Shown here: positions 15,560 through 23,063 of the stretch, one piece after another | How positions within the stretch are numbered: position 1 is the first letter of the stretch | How the letters are laid out: every line of letters begins with the position of its first letter | Assembly (NCBI GenBank): GCA_017477805.1 | Contig: JAFUUM010000319.1 | Coordinates: 1-24,283 of the forward strand | From: Lachnospiraceae bacterium | Lineage (GTDB): Bacteria > Bacillota > Clostridia > Lachnospirales > Lachnospiraceae | Reading direction: 5' to 3' | Length of the DNA stretch: 24,283 bases | The notes under the pieces: model-generated | Database searches by the model: none | Seen by the model: only the letters and a program-made list of their open reading frames with translations | What the model was told of the DNA's origin: nothing | Program-made: the position numbers and the translations under genes

Positions 15560-17428
15560 TTATTGGGTGACCCTTGTCATGTCAAACGTATAGGTCATCT
15601 CCCTTGAAGGAGTTTGCGTCTTGTAATTATCCAGCGTCACCTTGGGATCCTTGGGATCGTCCAGAGGATATCGGAATTCATTCACGGTACATACGGACTC
15701 ATCGAACGTAAACTCTTTAACGTACGTAAAGTACCGGTAACCGCCGGTTGCATTGTCATAGGATTCCCGATAGGTGATGGATTCCGCACTTCTTCCGTGG
15801 AAGCGGATGTAACCGGTATCCGAATTCATGGCGTTGTCATAATCCCTGTAATCGTAAACATACAAATCGACGGAGTCTTTATCCACATTCATGGACATGG
15901 TCACATCTTTGCTTTCAAAGCTGTAATGATTTCCTTCCGGAACATTTCTCCAGAACAGGACATCCTCTAAGCTGACGGAATATTCCTGCTTTGAAATGGG
16001 TTTGCTGACGTAATAGTAGTCCTTGCTTTCGTCGCTGATGTAGTTGTAAATGTAATGACAATCGATATACCAGTCATACGGCAAAAGTCGCATTTTTTCT
16101 TCGAACCAGTTGTCATCATAGGACGCATACATGACATTCCCGGCAAGGTTACAGGAATAGGAATTATTCTTCGTGACATAGTCATAGCAGGCTTTAGCAT
16201 CTGTCTCGTTCTCGAAGATATATTTGTACTTTACGTCGCACTGCATTCCGTTCACATCAAAGGAGTAGAGATTGATGCAGACAGCAGGTCTGGTATCCGA
16301 TCCGTCCCAGCATCCGTAGGGATTCTGGTAACGCAGGATGTAATCATCCGTTGCGGGCTTAAAGTACGTTCCGTCTTCCGGATCTTTTTGAGAGATCAGG
16401 CCAAACCGGTCGGAATCGTCATAGTCGGCGGGAGCTTCGTGCCAGAGTGCAAACTTCTCCATGGAAACATCCAGATAGGGATCGTCCCGATGGAAAGAAA
16501 GATACGGGCTTTGACCCTCTGACTGGGAATAATGGAAGCTGAGATAAGGATTCTGGGACTGACACTGGGCTTCGATGTAATCACCGTAATCGTAAGAAGC
16601 CTTGTCATACATGAATTCCTCAAGGAAATAGTCTTCTTCCGTATCTCCAAAGGTGGTGTGGAAGTGCAGAAGTCCTTTCTCCGTGACGGATACTTCCACC
16701 ATACCCTGCACATCGCTCCAGCTGTCGGTCATGTAGATTCCGGCCCAGTCCGCTTCTGCGGCCTTGGAGGGTTCAACGATCTCATACAGGTTATTGCGGA
16801 TCTCGGTTAATTCTTCTTCGGAGATAGATTTCACAAGATCGGAAGTCTTTCCTTCTCCGATCAGTTTGTCTTCGGAGCCGCTTTGAGACCGAAGCCAGAA
16901 CTCATAGGTATCTGCGAAAGAAATCTCATTGCAGAGTCCCGGCTGGGAGACCTCGGCATAGTACACATTCTTCTTAGCAATAATGCCGGTGTTGTAGTCA
17001 TTGCTGTAGCTGACCCACTCATCCCCCTTCATGTGGCCTACATTTGCCCAGAAGGTTCCCAGATTTGCCTGGGAGGAATCCCCGTTTGCATCGAGCCAGC
17101 AGAAGAAACTGTCTTTTCCGTCCGTATATTCATCAATGGGAGCAACGCCTTCACAGGCATCTCCTTCCACGATAAACACCAGCTTGTCGTCTCCTACCTT
17201 GTAGATGGATATTTTGTTTTTGCCTTCGACCTTTGCGTCCGTCTTACCGGAATCACCGGTTTCGCTGCCGGAGTTATTTTGATCTCCCGATTGATCCTGG
17301 TCAGTTACTTCCTGATCCTGATCGGGTGGATCCAGGATCTTTGGACTGTTTCCGCATCCGGTGACAAAGGCTGTAAAACACAGCATCAAAACAAGTAACA
17401 AACTGATCTTTCTCTTGATCTTACGCAT
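15560..17428 (-). CDS. Large lipoprotein of unknown function
   Basis: A 622-aa protein with a lipoprotein signal peptide: basic MRKIKRK, a hydrophobic core, then FVTGC with lipobox Cys25. A flexible acidic linker (about residues 30-68, rich in D, Q, S and G) leads to a long extracellular region rich in Tyr, Asp and Trp with scattered cysteines. PYLSFH occurs twice about 14 residues apart, followed by PYLDVS, a small internal duplication near residues 300-325. I recognise no catalytic motif or named domain. The start ATG has AGGGGAG about 10 bases upstream. It has its own promoter and no clear terminator, so some transcription may run on toward the exporter operon. Confidence 0.8.
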   Translation of the reverse strand: MRKIKRKISLLLVLMLCFTAFVTGCGNSPKILDPPDQDQEVTDQDQSGDQNNSGSETGDSGKTDAKVEGKNKISIYKVGDDKLVFIVEGDACEGVAPIDEYTDGKDSFFCWLDANGDSSQANLGTFWANVGHMKGDEWVSYSNDYNTGIIAKKNVYYAEVSQPGLCNEISFADTYEFWLRSQSGSEDKLIGEGKTSDLVKSISEEELTEIRNNLYEIVEPSKAAEADWAGIYMTDSWSDVQGMVEVSVTEKGLLHFHTTFGDTEEDYFLEEFMYDKASYDYGDYIEAQCQSQNPYLSFHYSQSEGQSPYLSFHRDDPYLDVSMEKFALWHEAPADYDDSDRFGLISQKDPEDGTYFKPATDDYILRYQNPYGCWDGSDTRPAVCINLYSFDVNGMQCDVKYKYIFENETDAKACYDYVTKNNSYSCNLAGNVMYASYDDNWFEEKMRLLPYDWYIDCHYIYNYISDESKDYYYVSKPISKQEYSVSLEDVLFWRNVPEGNHYSFESKDVTMSMNVDKDSVDLYVYDYRDYDNAMNSDTGYIRFHGRSAESITYRESYDNATGGYRYFTYVKEFTFDESVCTVNEFRYPLDDPKDPKVTLDNYKTQTPSREMTYTFDMTRVTQ

Positions 17429-17497
17429 TGTACATTCTCCCCTCTTCCTGATCGTTGATTTGCCGTGTGCACCTGTATTTTGAGACGGCGTGTATCT

Positions 17498-17526
17498 ATT
17501 CTAGCATGGGGATATTGAACAGACAA
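17498..17526 (-). promoter_or_regulatory. Promoter of the lipoprotein gene
   Basis: On the minus strand, TTGTCT (17526-17521), a 17-base spacer and TAGAAT (17503-17498) match sigma-A spacing. This lies about 70 bases before the start codon. The transcript leader contains a weak GCCGT/ACGGC inverted repeat of uncertain meaning. Confidence 0.65.
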
Positions 17527-17602
17527 TAATATATTTCTGGTGTTATTATCAGAATATTAAATGATGCGGACGACAAATTTAGAATGTGAGAGGAAGGTTT
17601 TG

Positions 17603-17632
17603 TTGATTTCCGTATTCCGGATTCTCTATAAT
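17603..17632 (+). promoter_or_regulatory. Promoter candidate for the heparinase-like operon
   Basis: TTGATT (17603-17608), an 18-base spacer and a perfect TATAAT (17627-17632) predict a start near 17640. If real, the upstream ATG and TTG codons of the heparinase frame are outside the transcript, which favours the start at 17699. Confidence 0.55.
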
Positions 17633-17698
17633 CGAAGAGGAATGATGCAGTATGGCCCCGATATGCCTGAGAACAGGGGCAGTGAGGAAACAGCGGAT

Positions 17699-19741
17699 AT
17701 GACGATGAAAACACATCAGACATTTTTGGAAAGTGCATGCGAAAGTTCAAAGGCGCCACTTGAGAGGCTGATCATGCCGGATATTTCGGACAGAGAACGC
17801 TGGGAGTCCCTTTCTCCGGAACTGAAAAAGGCTTTGGTGGAAGAAGGGGAGAAGCGTCAAAAAGAACCCTGGACGGAGTTTTTGTTATCTGATTACCGGG
17901 AGTTTAAGAAAAGCGGGGACCGGAAAAAGTTCGAGGACAAGTACTTTGCCAGACGCTATAAACTAAACGGCATGATCCTTGCGGAATGTGTGGAAAACAA
18001 GGGCCGGTTTCTGGATGATATCATTGACGGGATCTACCTGATCCTGCAGGAAGTCAGCTGGTGCCTGCCTCCCCATAATTCTTATTATCGGGATGAGCCC
18101 CAGTTGGAGATCCCGGATGTCACAAGGCCGGTTTTGGATCTCTTTGCGGCAGAGACGGGAGCGTTATTAAAATGTGCGGTAACGGTCCTTGGTCCTGTGT
18201 TGGATCCGGTTTCCTCTGCGATCCGTACTGCAGTAGAGGATGCTCTTGAAGTACGGGTGATCGTACCTTTCTGCAGCTGGCATTTCTGGTGGATGGGCCG
18301 GGATGGGGAGGACATGTGCAACTGGACCCCCTGGATCATCCAGTATGTGCTGCTTTCTGTTTTCTCCGGAAGAGAGGAGATGGCAGCAGGTGAGACTTCG
18401 GATAGGCGGGAACATGGCAGTTTTGGACCTGATCCGGAAAAGCATCCCGGATATCCGGAACCCCTCATGGAGTTTGATGCGGAGGCTTCCGGTTACCGAA
18501 AGAGATATTACGATACCGAGGAAAAACTGCGTAAGATCCTGACCCGGTCGGCAAGGGCTGTGGACTATTTCCTGGACGGATATGAAGAGGACGGCTGCTG
18601 TGAAGAGGGAGCCCAGTACTACGGTCATGCGGGACTTTGCCTCTTTGGATGCATGGATCTTATGAACCGGATCCTGCCTGCGTCCATGGAGGAAGCTTTT
18701 TTGGCGCCGAAGATCCGCAATATCGCAAATTACATCTGTAAGATGCATGTCGGAGGTCCCTATTACTTTAACTTTGCGGACTGCTCTCCATTTCCCGGAA
18801 GACGTGGCAGCAGGGATTATCTGTTTGCCAAGGCAGTGAAGGATCCGGTATTTGCCTCCTTTGCGGCCAAAGATTATCGGGAGAGTAAAGTCTCCGAAAA
18901 GATCATGGCATCGGAGATCAATCTGTATTACAGGATCAATCAGGTCTTTACCCATGAGGCCATGATGAAGGAGCCTGAAGTGCAGGGCGATCCCGAGGAT
19001 GTTTTCCTGAAAAGCCAGGGAATGATGATCTGCCGGGATTCCCGGTTTACGCTGGCGGCTAAGGCCGGGGACAACGGAGACAGTCACAATCACAACGATG
19101 TGGGATCCGTCACCCTGTATAAAGACGGAAAGCCCTTCCTCATCGATCTTGGAGTGGAGACCTATTCCGCCAAGACTTTTTCGGGTAGACGCTATGAGAT
19201 CTGGACCATGCAGTCCCGGTATCATAACCTGCCGAATTTCCGTATCGGTGATACCGTGGATGGAGAACTGATCGTGCAGCGGGACGGAGAAATCTATGCC
19301 GCAAGGGATGTGAACTGCGAACTTGGGAAAGATGCGCAGACCCTTACCATGGACATCGCACCCACCTACGGACGGGAGGAGATCCGGAGTTACAAACGGA
19401 CTGTGCGGATGATCAAAGAGGACCGGATCGAGATCGAAGATGTTTATGAGGGAGAGCCGACCTGCGAACTTTCGCTGATGACCTATGAACCGGTGGTTGT
19501 GGAAAATGAGTCGGGAAATGTGGATAAAAATCCCGAAACCGGGGTCCAAAGTGGAGAAATTTCTGAAGGCGCTGTCATTCGGGTTGGTGATCTTGGAACC
19601 ATCGCTGTGGAAGGCGCAGCCTCAGTACATGTGGAAGAAGTACCCATCACCGATGAAAGACTGCAGATCGCTTGGTGGCATTCCTGTTACCTGACGATCC
19701 TGAAGATGAAGGACAAAAACCTGAAGTTGGTGATCAAGTAA
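17699..19741 (+). CDS. Heparinase II/III-like polysaccharide lyase family protein
   Basis: About 680 aa from ATG 17699; the frame is open from 17561. I chose 17699 because TATAAT at 17627 would exclude earlier starts and GAGG lies at 17684-17687. ATG 17645 with GAAGAGG is the main alternative. The alpha/alpha toroid holds DGCCEEGAQYYGHAGLCLFG (from about 18588), with likely active-site tyrosines. The C-terminal beta domain holds SHNHNDVGSVTLYKDGKPFL (from about 19081), the HxHND core of the family. There is no signal peptide, so it probably acts on imported oligosaccharides by eliminative cleavage next to uronate. Two hydrophilic insertions are noted under findings. The oxidoreductase gene follows 13 bases later. 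Substrate is unknown. Confidence 0.82.
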   Translation: MTMKTHQTFLESACESSKAPLERLIMPDISDRERWESLSPELKKALVEEGEKRQKEPWTEFLLSDYREFKKSGDRKKFEDKYFARRYKLNGMILAECVENKGRFLDDIIDGIYLILQEVSWCLPPHNSYYRDEPQLEIPDVTRPVLDLFAAETGALLKCAVTVLGPVLDPVSSAIRTAVEDALEVRVIVPFCSWHFWWMGRDGEDMCNWTPWIIQYVLLSVFSGREEMAAGETSDRREHGSFGPDPEKHPGYPEPLMEFDAEASGYRKRYYDTEEKLRKILTRSARAVDYFLDGYEEDGCCEEGAQYYGHAGLCLFGCMDLMNRILPASMEEAFLAPKIRNIANYICKMHVGGPYYFNFADCSPFPGRRGSRDYLFAKAVKDPVFASFAAKDYRESKVSEKIMASEINLYYRINQVFTHEAMMKEPEVQGDPEDVFLKSQGMMICRDSRFTLAAKAGDNGDSHNHNDVGSVTLYKDGKPFLIDLGVETYSAKTFSGRRYEIWTMQSRYHNLPNFRIGDTVDGELIVQRDGEIYAARDVNCELGKDAQTLTMDIAPTYGREEIRSYKRTVRMIKEDRIEIEDVYEGEPTCELSLMTYEPVVVENESGNVDKNPETGVQSGEISEGAVIRVGDLGTIAVEGAASVHVEEVPITDERLQIAWWHSCYLTILKMKDKNLKLVIK

Positions 19742-19754
19742 TGGGAGGAAAACC

Positions 19755-20726
19755 ATGAGAGTAGGAATTTTGGGAGCAGGCGGGATCGCAACGGTGATCG
19801 CAAGGACCATTGAGCGGATGGATACGGCCGAGTGCTATGCCATCGCATCAAGGGACCTTGAAAAGAGCAGGCGTTTTGCGGAAGAATATGGCTTCCAAAA
19901 GGCATACGGCGGCTATGAAGAGCTGGTAAATGATCCGGAAGTGGATCTTGTTTATGTGGCGACGCCCCATTCCCACCATTATGCCTGCATGAAGCTTTGT
20001 ATCCTTGCCCATAAGCCGGTGATCTGCGAGAAGGCCTTTACCATGAATGGGGCTCAGGCCAAAGAGATCAGAAATCTTGCCAGAGTGGAAAAGGTCTTTG
20101 TTACCGAAGCCATCTGGCCCCGGTACATGCCGTCGAGAGCCATGATCAATGAGGTTCTGGAGAGCGGCATCATCGGGAAAGTGCAGACCATGACTGCCAA
20201 TCTTTCCTACGTGATCAGTCAGAATGCCCGGATCATGGATCCGAAGCTGGCGGGGGGCGCCCTCCTCGATGTGGGTGTTTACGGCATCAACTTCATGCTG
20301 ATGCACTTCGGAAAGGAGATCGAGAGGATCGAGTCCTCCGTGCAGATGACGGAGACGGGAGTGGACGGATCGGAATCCATTACCGTGTTTTACAAAGACG
20401 GCAGGATGGCGGTGTTAACCCATGGGATCTATACACGGTCCGACCGGAAGGGTATCTTTTACGGGGATAAGGGCTATATGATCGTGGAAAACATCAATAA
20501 CCCCGGCCGGATCGAGGTTTACGACGGAGAAGATCATTTGCTGAAATCGCTGGATGTACCGCCACAGATCAGCGGCTACGAGTACGAATTCGAAGAATGC
20601 AGAAAATGCATTGAAGAAGGGCGGACGGAAAGCATCTCCATGCCCCTGGATGAGAGCGTTTACATGATGGAAGTCATGGACGGCATTCGCCGGGACTGGG
20701 GGCTTCGTTATCCCGGAGAAGACTGA
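19755..20726 (+). CDS. Gfo/Idh/MocA family NAD(P)-dependent oxidoreductase
   Basis: A 323-aa cytoplasmic enzyme with a strong GGGAGGA ribosome binding site. The Rossmann motif GAGGIA is at residues 7-12. The usual EKP motif is EKA (E92-K93, VICEKAFTMN), with K93 the expected catalytic lysine. GGALLDVGVYGI places D172 and Y176 where the dihydrodiol-dehydrogenase subgroup has its catalytic tyrosine. These enzymes oxidise or reduce sugars, uronates or inositols at a hydroxyl or keto group. It is co-transcribed with the lyase-like gene (13-base gap), so a sugar acid from that pathway is a reasonable guess. A terminator follows. Confidence 0.9.
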   Translation: MRVGILGAGGIATVIARTIERMDTAECYAIASRDLEKSRRFAEEYGFQKAYGGYEELVNDPEVDLVYVATPHSHHYACMKLCILAHKPVICEKAFTMNGAQAKEIRNLARVEKVFVTEAIWPRYMPSRAMINEVLESGIIGKVQTMTANLSYVISQNARIMDPKLAGGALLDVGVYGINFMLMHFGKEIERIESSVQMTETGVDGSESITVFYKDGRMAVLTHGIYTRSDRKGIFYGDKGYMIVENINNPGRIEVYDGEDHLLKSLDVPPQISGYEYEFEECRKCIEEGRTESISMPLDESVYMMEVMDGIRRDWGLRYPGED

Positions 20727-20745
20727 CGATAAAGAATAGCACGAA

Positions 20746-20773
20746 AAAGCGGATCCGTATTTGGATCCGCTTT
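20746..20773. terminator. Bidirectional intrinsic terminator
   Basis: AAAGCGGATCC (20746-20756) pairs perfectly with GGATCCGCTTT (20763-20773) around a 6-base loop. Extra A's lie on the left and T-rich sequence on the right. It ends the lyase-oxidoreductase operon and the convergent discoidin-like gene. Confidence 0.88.
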
Positions 20774-20784
20774 GTTGTTCATTG

Positions 20785-21576
20785 TTATTGTGCTTCCCGG
20801 CCATAGACCTCGATCTGGGTCAGTGCAGGGAAGGGACTGGGATCATCTGCTTTGATAAGATCCTTTAAAGTCAGGGAAGTGATGCCTGTTTTCCTGATGG
20901 GGAAGATGTGGGGTTCGCCGCACTTTTTCTCCATGGTCAGGGTTTCCTCACTTCCATCGGAAAAGCACAGGGTGGCACGGATCCACCAGTTGTCGTGGGG
21001 GAAATCCGCACGGGTATAGAGTCTGATCTCATCCACGTCTACCTTTCTTCCGAAATTCAGGGTCAGGGCAGCATCGTCCTGGCGGTTGATGCCCCAGGAT
21101 TCATAGGGCCATTCGCCGTGGGAAGCGGTGGCAAGAATGCCGTCGATGGCATTTCTTGCGGCAAATACGGATTCTCCCCGGGTTTCCACATTGGCGGAAG
21201 CATGGGGATAGACACCGCAGAACTCATGCTGGTCGAAGGGATTGAGGGCCAGGTTTTTGTAGGCATATACCTCATAGTCCCGGGCAAAGCGGATGGAAAT
21301 ATAATGACGGTTGCCGAAGAAGGCCAGAGGGTTCTGGCTTTCTTTTTTTTCATAGAAAGGGATAGGGTAGCGGACCGATTTTTCCGTGATGAGGACAAGG
21401 GCTTCCGCGATGGCGGCATCCACCTGTACCATGTAGAATCTACCGGGGGTCAGCTCCGAGAATTCGATGACATCGCCCTTTCGGTATTCGCCGTCCCAGG
21501 CCAGGATTGCCTGATCATTACTTTCTGCTGCCGCCTTGGGAACGTGGTCCCAGTCGTTATAAATTTCGATCTTCAT
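20785..21576 (-). CDS. Cytoplasmic protein with C-terminal discoidin (F5/8 type C)-like domain
   Basis: A 263-aa protein from ATG 21576, chosen because AAGGAGA lies 4 bases upstream. The open frame continues to 21741, but that part runs through the structured RNA region and reads like non-coding sequence. The C-terminal half (about residues 125-263) fits a galactose-binding-like beta sandwich: ESVFAARNAIDGILATASHG, then ALTLNFGRKVDVDEIRLYTR, ending TQIEVYGRE. The N-terminal half, with DVIEFSELTPGRFYMVQVDA, may be another beta domain; I do not recognise it. No signal peptide or membrane segment is visible, which is unusual for a carbohydrate-binding module. The position suggests a role in uronate or glycan metabolism, perhaps regulatory or structural. 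Confidence 0.72.
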   Translation of the reverse strand: MKIEIYNDWDHVPKAAAESNDQAILAWDGEYRKGDVIEFSELTPGRFYMVQVDAAIAEALVLITEKSVRYPIPFYEKKESQNPLAFFGNRHYISIRFARDYEVYAYKNLALNPFDQHEFCGVYPHASANVETRGESVFAARNAIDGILATASHGEWPYESWGINRQDDAALTLNFGRKVDVDEIRLYTRADFPHDNWWIRATLCFSDGSEETLTMEKKCGEPHIFPIRKTGITSLTLKDLIKADDPSPFPALTQIEVYGREAQ

Positions 21577-21603
21577 GATGTCTCCTTGAGGGTATTTATA
21601 TAT

Positions 21604-21836
21604 TACAGATCTTGTGAGGGCATTTTCCTTGCTCCGAGTTACGTCGCCTTGTGTCTCTAAGCAGTTCCGGAAGACGTTATTACCGTCCGGCACCGTCCGA
21701 CACTCGGAATCCGTTCCTCGGTGTCGGACTCGTCTCGCCATCCATGGCGATCCGTACCTGAGTTATTTAGGAACTGCCAAGAGTCACATAGGCTCCTCCA
21801 CAGGTCGCTTCGGAAAAGCCCCCACAAGATCCTGTA
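21604..21836 (-). ncRNA. Highly structured RNA element, family unknown, upstream of the discoidin-like gene
   Basis: Read on the minus strand, TACAG and ATCTTGTGGGGGCTTTTCC (21836 to about 21812) pair with GGAAAATGCCCTCACAAGAT and CTGTA (to 21604), about 25 bp with two bulges and one G-U. A second helix pairs CCTATGTGACTCTTGGCAGT and following bases with the 3' strand ending AGAGACACAAGG. Between the two is a purine-rich internal loop of about 18-19 bases per side. At the top are TCGCCA/TGGCGA with a 4-base loop, GTCCGACAC/GTGTCGGAC with an inner GGAA/TTCC, and CCGGA/TCCGG. G-U pairs occur on the minus strand where the plus strand would have C-A mismatches. It ends 27 bases before the discoidin-like ATG with no terminator, so it could be a 5' UTR element. 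It matches no 6S, tmRNA, SRP, RNase P or common riboswitch core that I recognise. Confidence 0.6.
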
Positions 21837-21900
21837 CATCCCATATTACCAAGGTATGTCAGGAACCCCTAAATAGCAAGGGGATTGTAGCCTATTTTTG

Positions 21901-21929
21901 TTGCTAGTTCTATTTATACTCAATATAAT
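21901..21929 (+). promoter_or_regulatory. Promoter of the DUF2804 gene
   Basis: TTGCTA (21901-21906), a 17-base spacer and a perfect TATAAT (21924-21929) predict a start near 21936, leaving a 33-base leader before the ATG with its GGGGGGAG ribosome binding site. The structured RNA lies upstream of this promoter and so is not part of this transcript. Confidence 0.65.
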
Positions 21930-21968
21930 CAAATTAACCATAGCAGGTGGTTCTTGGGGGGAGAGAAT

Positions 21969-22991
21969 ATGAGGGAAAATCACGAGGTTACAAACAGACA
22001 GCCACTGTTAAATGAGCAGGGAGAACTGCGGGAGCCGGGCTGGTCCAGGCACCTTCTGCAGCAGTACGACCGGAATGCCATCAAGGCACCGAAATGGCGG
22101 ATCAAAGAATGGGATTATTATCTGGTCCTGGGAAAAGACTTCGGCGCCGCCTTTACCATTTCCGATAATGGGTATCTGGGGCTGCAGTCCGTTTCCCTGA
22201 TGAACTTTGGGAAAAACTGGCAGGATACGGAGTCAGTGATCAATGGATTTCCCATGGGAAAGATGCACATGCCCTGGGATTCGAGTACCGGGGATGTGAT
22301 CTACGAAGATCACCGTATGAAACTGTGTTATGAGGTGACACCGGGAAAGCGCCATATTACCTGTCACTTCGATAACTTCCATGACAACAAGCCTTTTGAT
22401 GCCGATATCACATTGGAGCAGCCGCCCATGGAGACCATGGTCATCGCTACCCCCTGGGATAAGAAGCATGCCTTTTACTATAACCAGAAGATCAACGGCA
22501 TGAGGGCTTCCGGCACCATGGAGTATGACGGTGTCACCTATACCTTTGATCCGAAGACGGATTTTGGGACCCTGGACTGGGGCCGTGGGGTATGGACCTA
22601 TGACAATACCTGGTATTGGGGCTCCGGCAATACGGATATCGACGGCCATCATTTTGGCTGGAACATCGGATACGGCTTCGGAAATACGAAAGCGGCTTCG
22701 GAAAATGTGCTATTTTATGACGGAAAGGTCCATAAACTGGAGGATGTGACTTTCCATATTCCGGAGGAAGGCTATATGGCGCCCTGGAAGTTCACCTCAT
22801 CCGACGGCCGTTTCGAGATGGACTTTGAACCCATCATGGACAGAGCCGCCAACATGGATTTCAAGATCATTGCCTCCGACCAGCACCAGGTCTTTGGCCG
22901 CATGAGCGGAACCGCCATTTTGGATGACGGCACTCCTATCCACATCAAAGACGTGTTGTGTTTTGCGGAGAAAGTACATAACAAATACTGA
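21969..22991 (+). CDS. DUF2804 family protein
   Basis: A 340-aa protein from ATG 21969. An in-frame TTG at 21954 exists but overlaps the ribosome binding site GGGGGGAG (21956-21963). It carries the features of DUF2804: LDWGRGVWTYDNTWYWGSGN, GWNIGYGFGNTKAASENVLF, PWKFTSSDGRFEMDF, HQVFGRMSG and a C-terminal FAEKVHNKY. The function of the family is unknown; the sequence suggests a Trp/Tyr-rich beta-sandwich that could bind a hydrophobic or sugar ligand. No signal peptide is seen. It has its own promoter and terminator, and sits among carbohydrate genes without evident operon partners. Confidence 0.88.
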   Translation: MRENHEVTNRQPLLNEQGELREPGWSRHLLQQYDRNAIKAPKWRIKEWDYYLVLGKDFGAAFTISDNGYLGLQSVSLMNFGKNWQDTESVINGFPMGKMHMPWDSSTGDVIYEDHRMKLCYEVTPGKRHITCHFDNFHDNKPFDADITLEQPPMETMVIATPWDKKHAFYYNQKINGMRASGTMEYDGVTYTFDPKTDFGTLDWGRGVWTYDNTWYWGSGNTDIDGHHFGWNIGYGFGNTKAASENVLFYDGKVHKLEDVTFHIPEEGYMAPWKFTSSDGRFEMDFEPIMDRAANMDFKIIASDQHQVFGRMSGTAILDDGTPIHIKDVLCFAEKVHNKY

Positions 22992-23001
22992 TATCAAAAA
23001 G

Positions 23002-23035
23002 AACCCCGTATTTCCGAGAATGAAAATACGGGGTT
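23002..23035. terminator. Bidirectional intrinsic terminator
   Basis: AACCCCGTATTT (23002-23013) pairs perfectly with AAATACGGGGTT (23024-23035) around a 10-base loop, with TTTTGTT on the plus side and A-rich sequence on the minus side. It separates the convergent DUF2804 and GH88 genes. Confidence 0.88.
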
Positions 23036-23063
23036 TTGTTGACCAGCGTAAATCGGATCAGCC

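Noticed and set aside
19519..19527. A perfect DnaA-box 9-mer (TGTGGATAA) in the heparinase-like gene.
   Set aside because: It is single, inside a coding region, and one such match in 24 kb is easily chance; no cluster or A/T-rich unwinding region is nearby.
18167..19549. A 460-aa minus-strand frame opposite the heparinase-like gene.
   Set aside because: Shadow frame; the plus strand carries the HxHND motif and family architecture.
21577..21741. N-terminal extension of the discoidin-like protein by 55 residues.
   Set aside because: It reads through the 3' half of the structured RNA, is Arg/Asn/Thr-rich without pattern, and the AAGGAGA before ATG 21576 is a better start.
21604..21836. The structured region as 6S, SRP, tmRNA, RNase P, T-box or a common riboswitch.
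   Set aside because: I looked for the core sequences of these families (for example the SRP GGAAGGAAGCAG type loop, T-box GGGTGGNACCGCG, cobalamin GCCACTG) and did not see them. This is by eye only; a covariance search is needed.
21614..21907. A 97-aa plus-strand frame in the same gap.
   Set aside because: Its composition looks non-coding, it has no ribosome binding site, and paired segments explain the sequence better.
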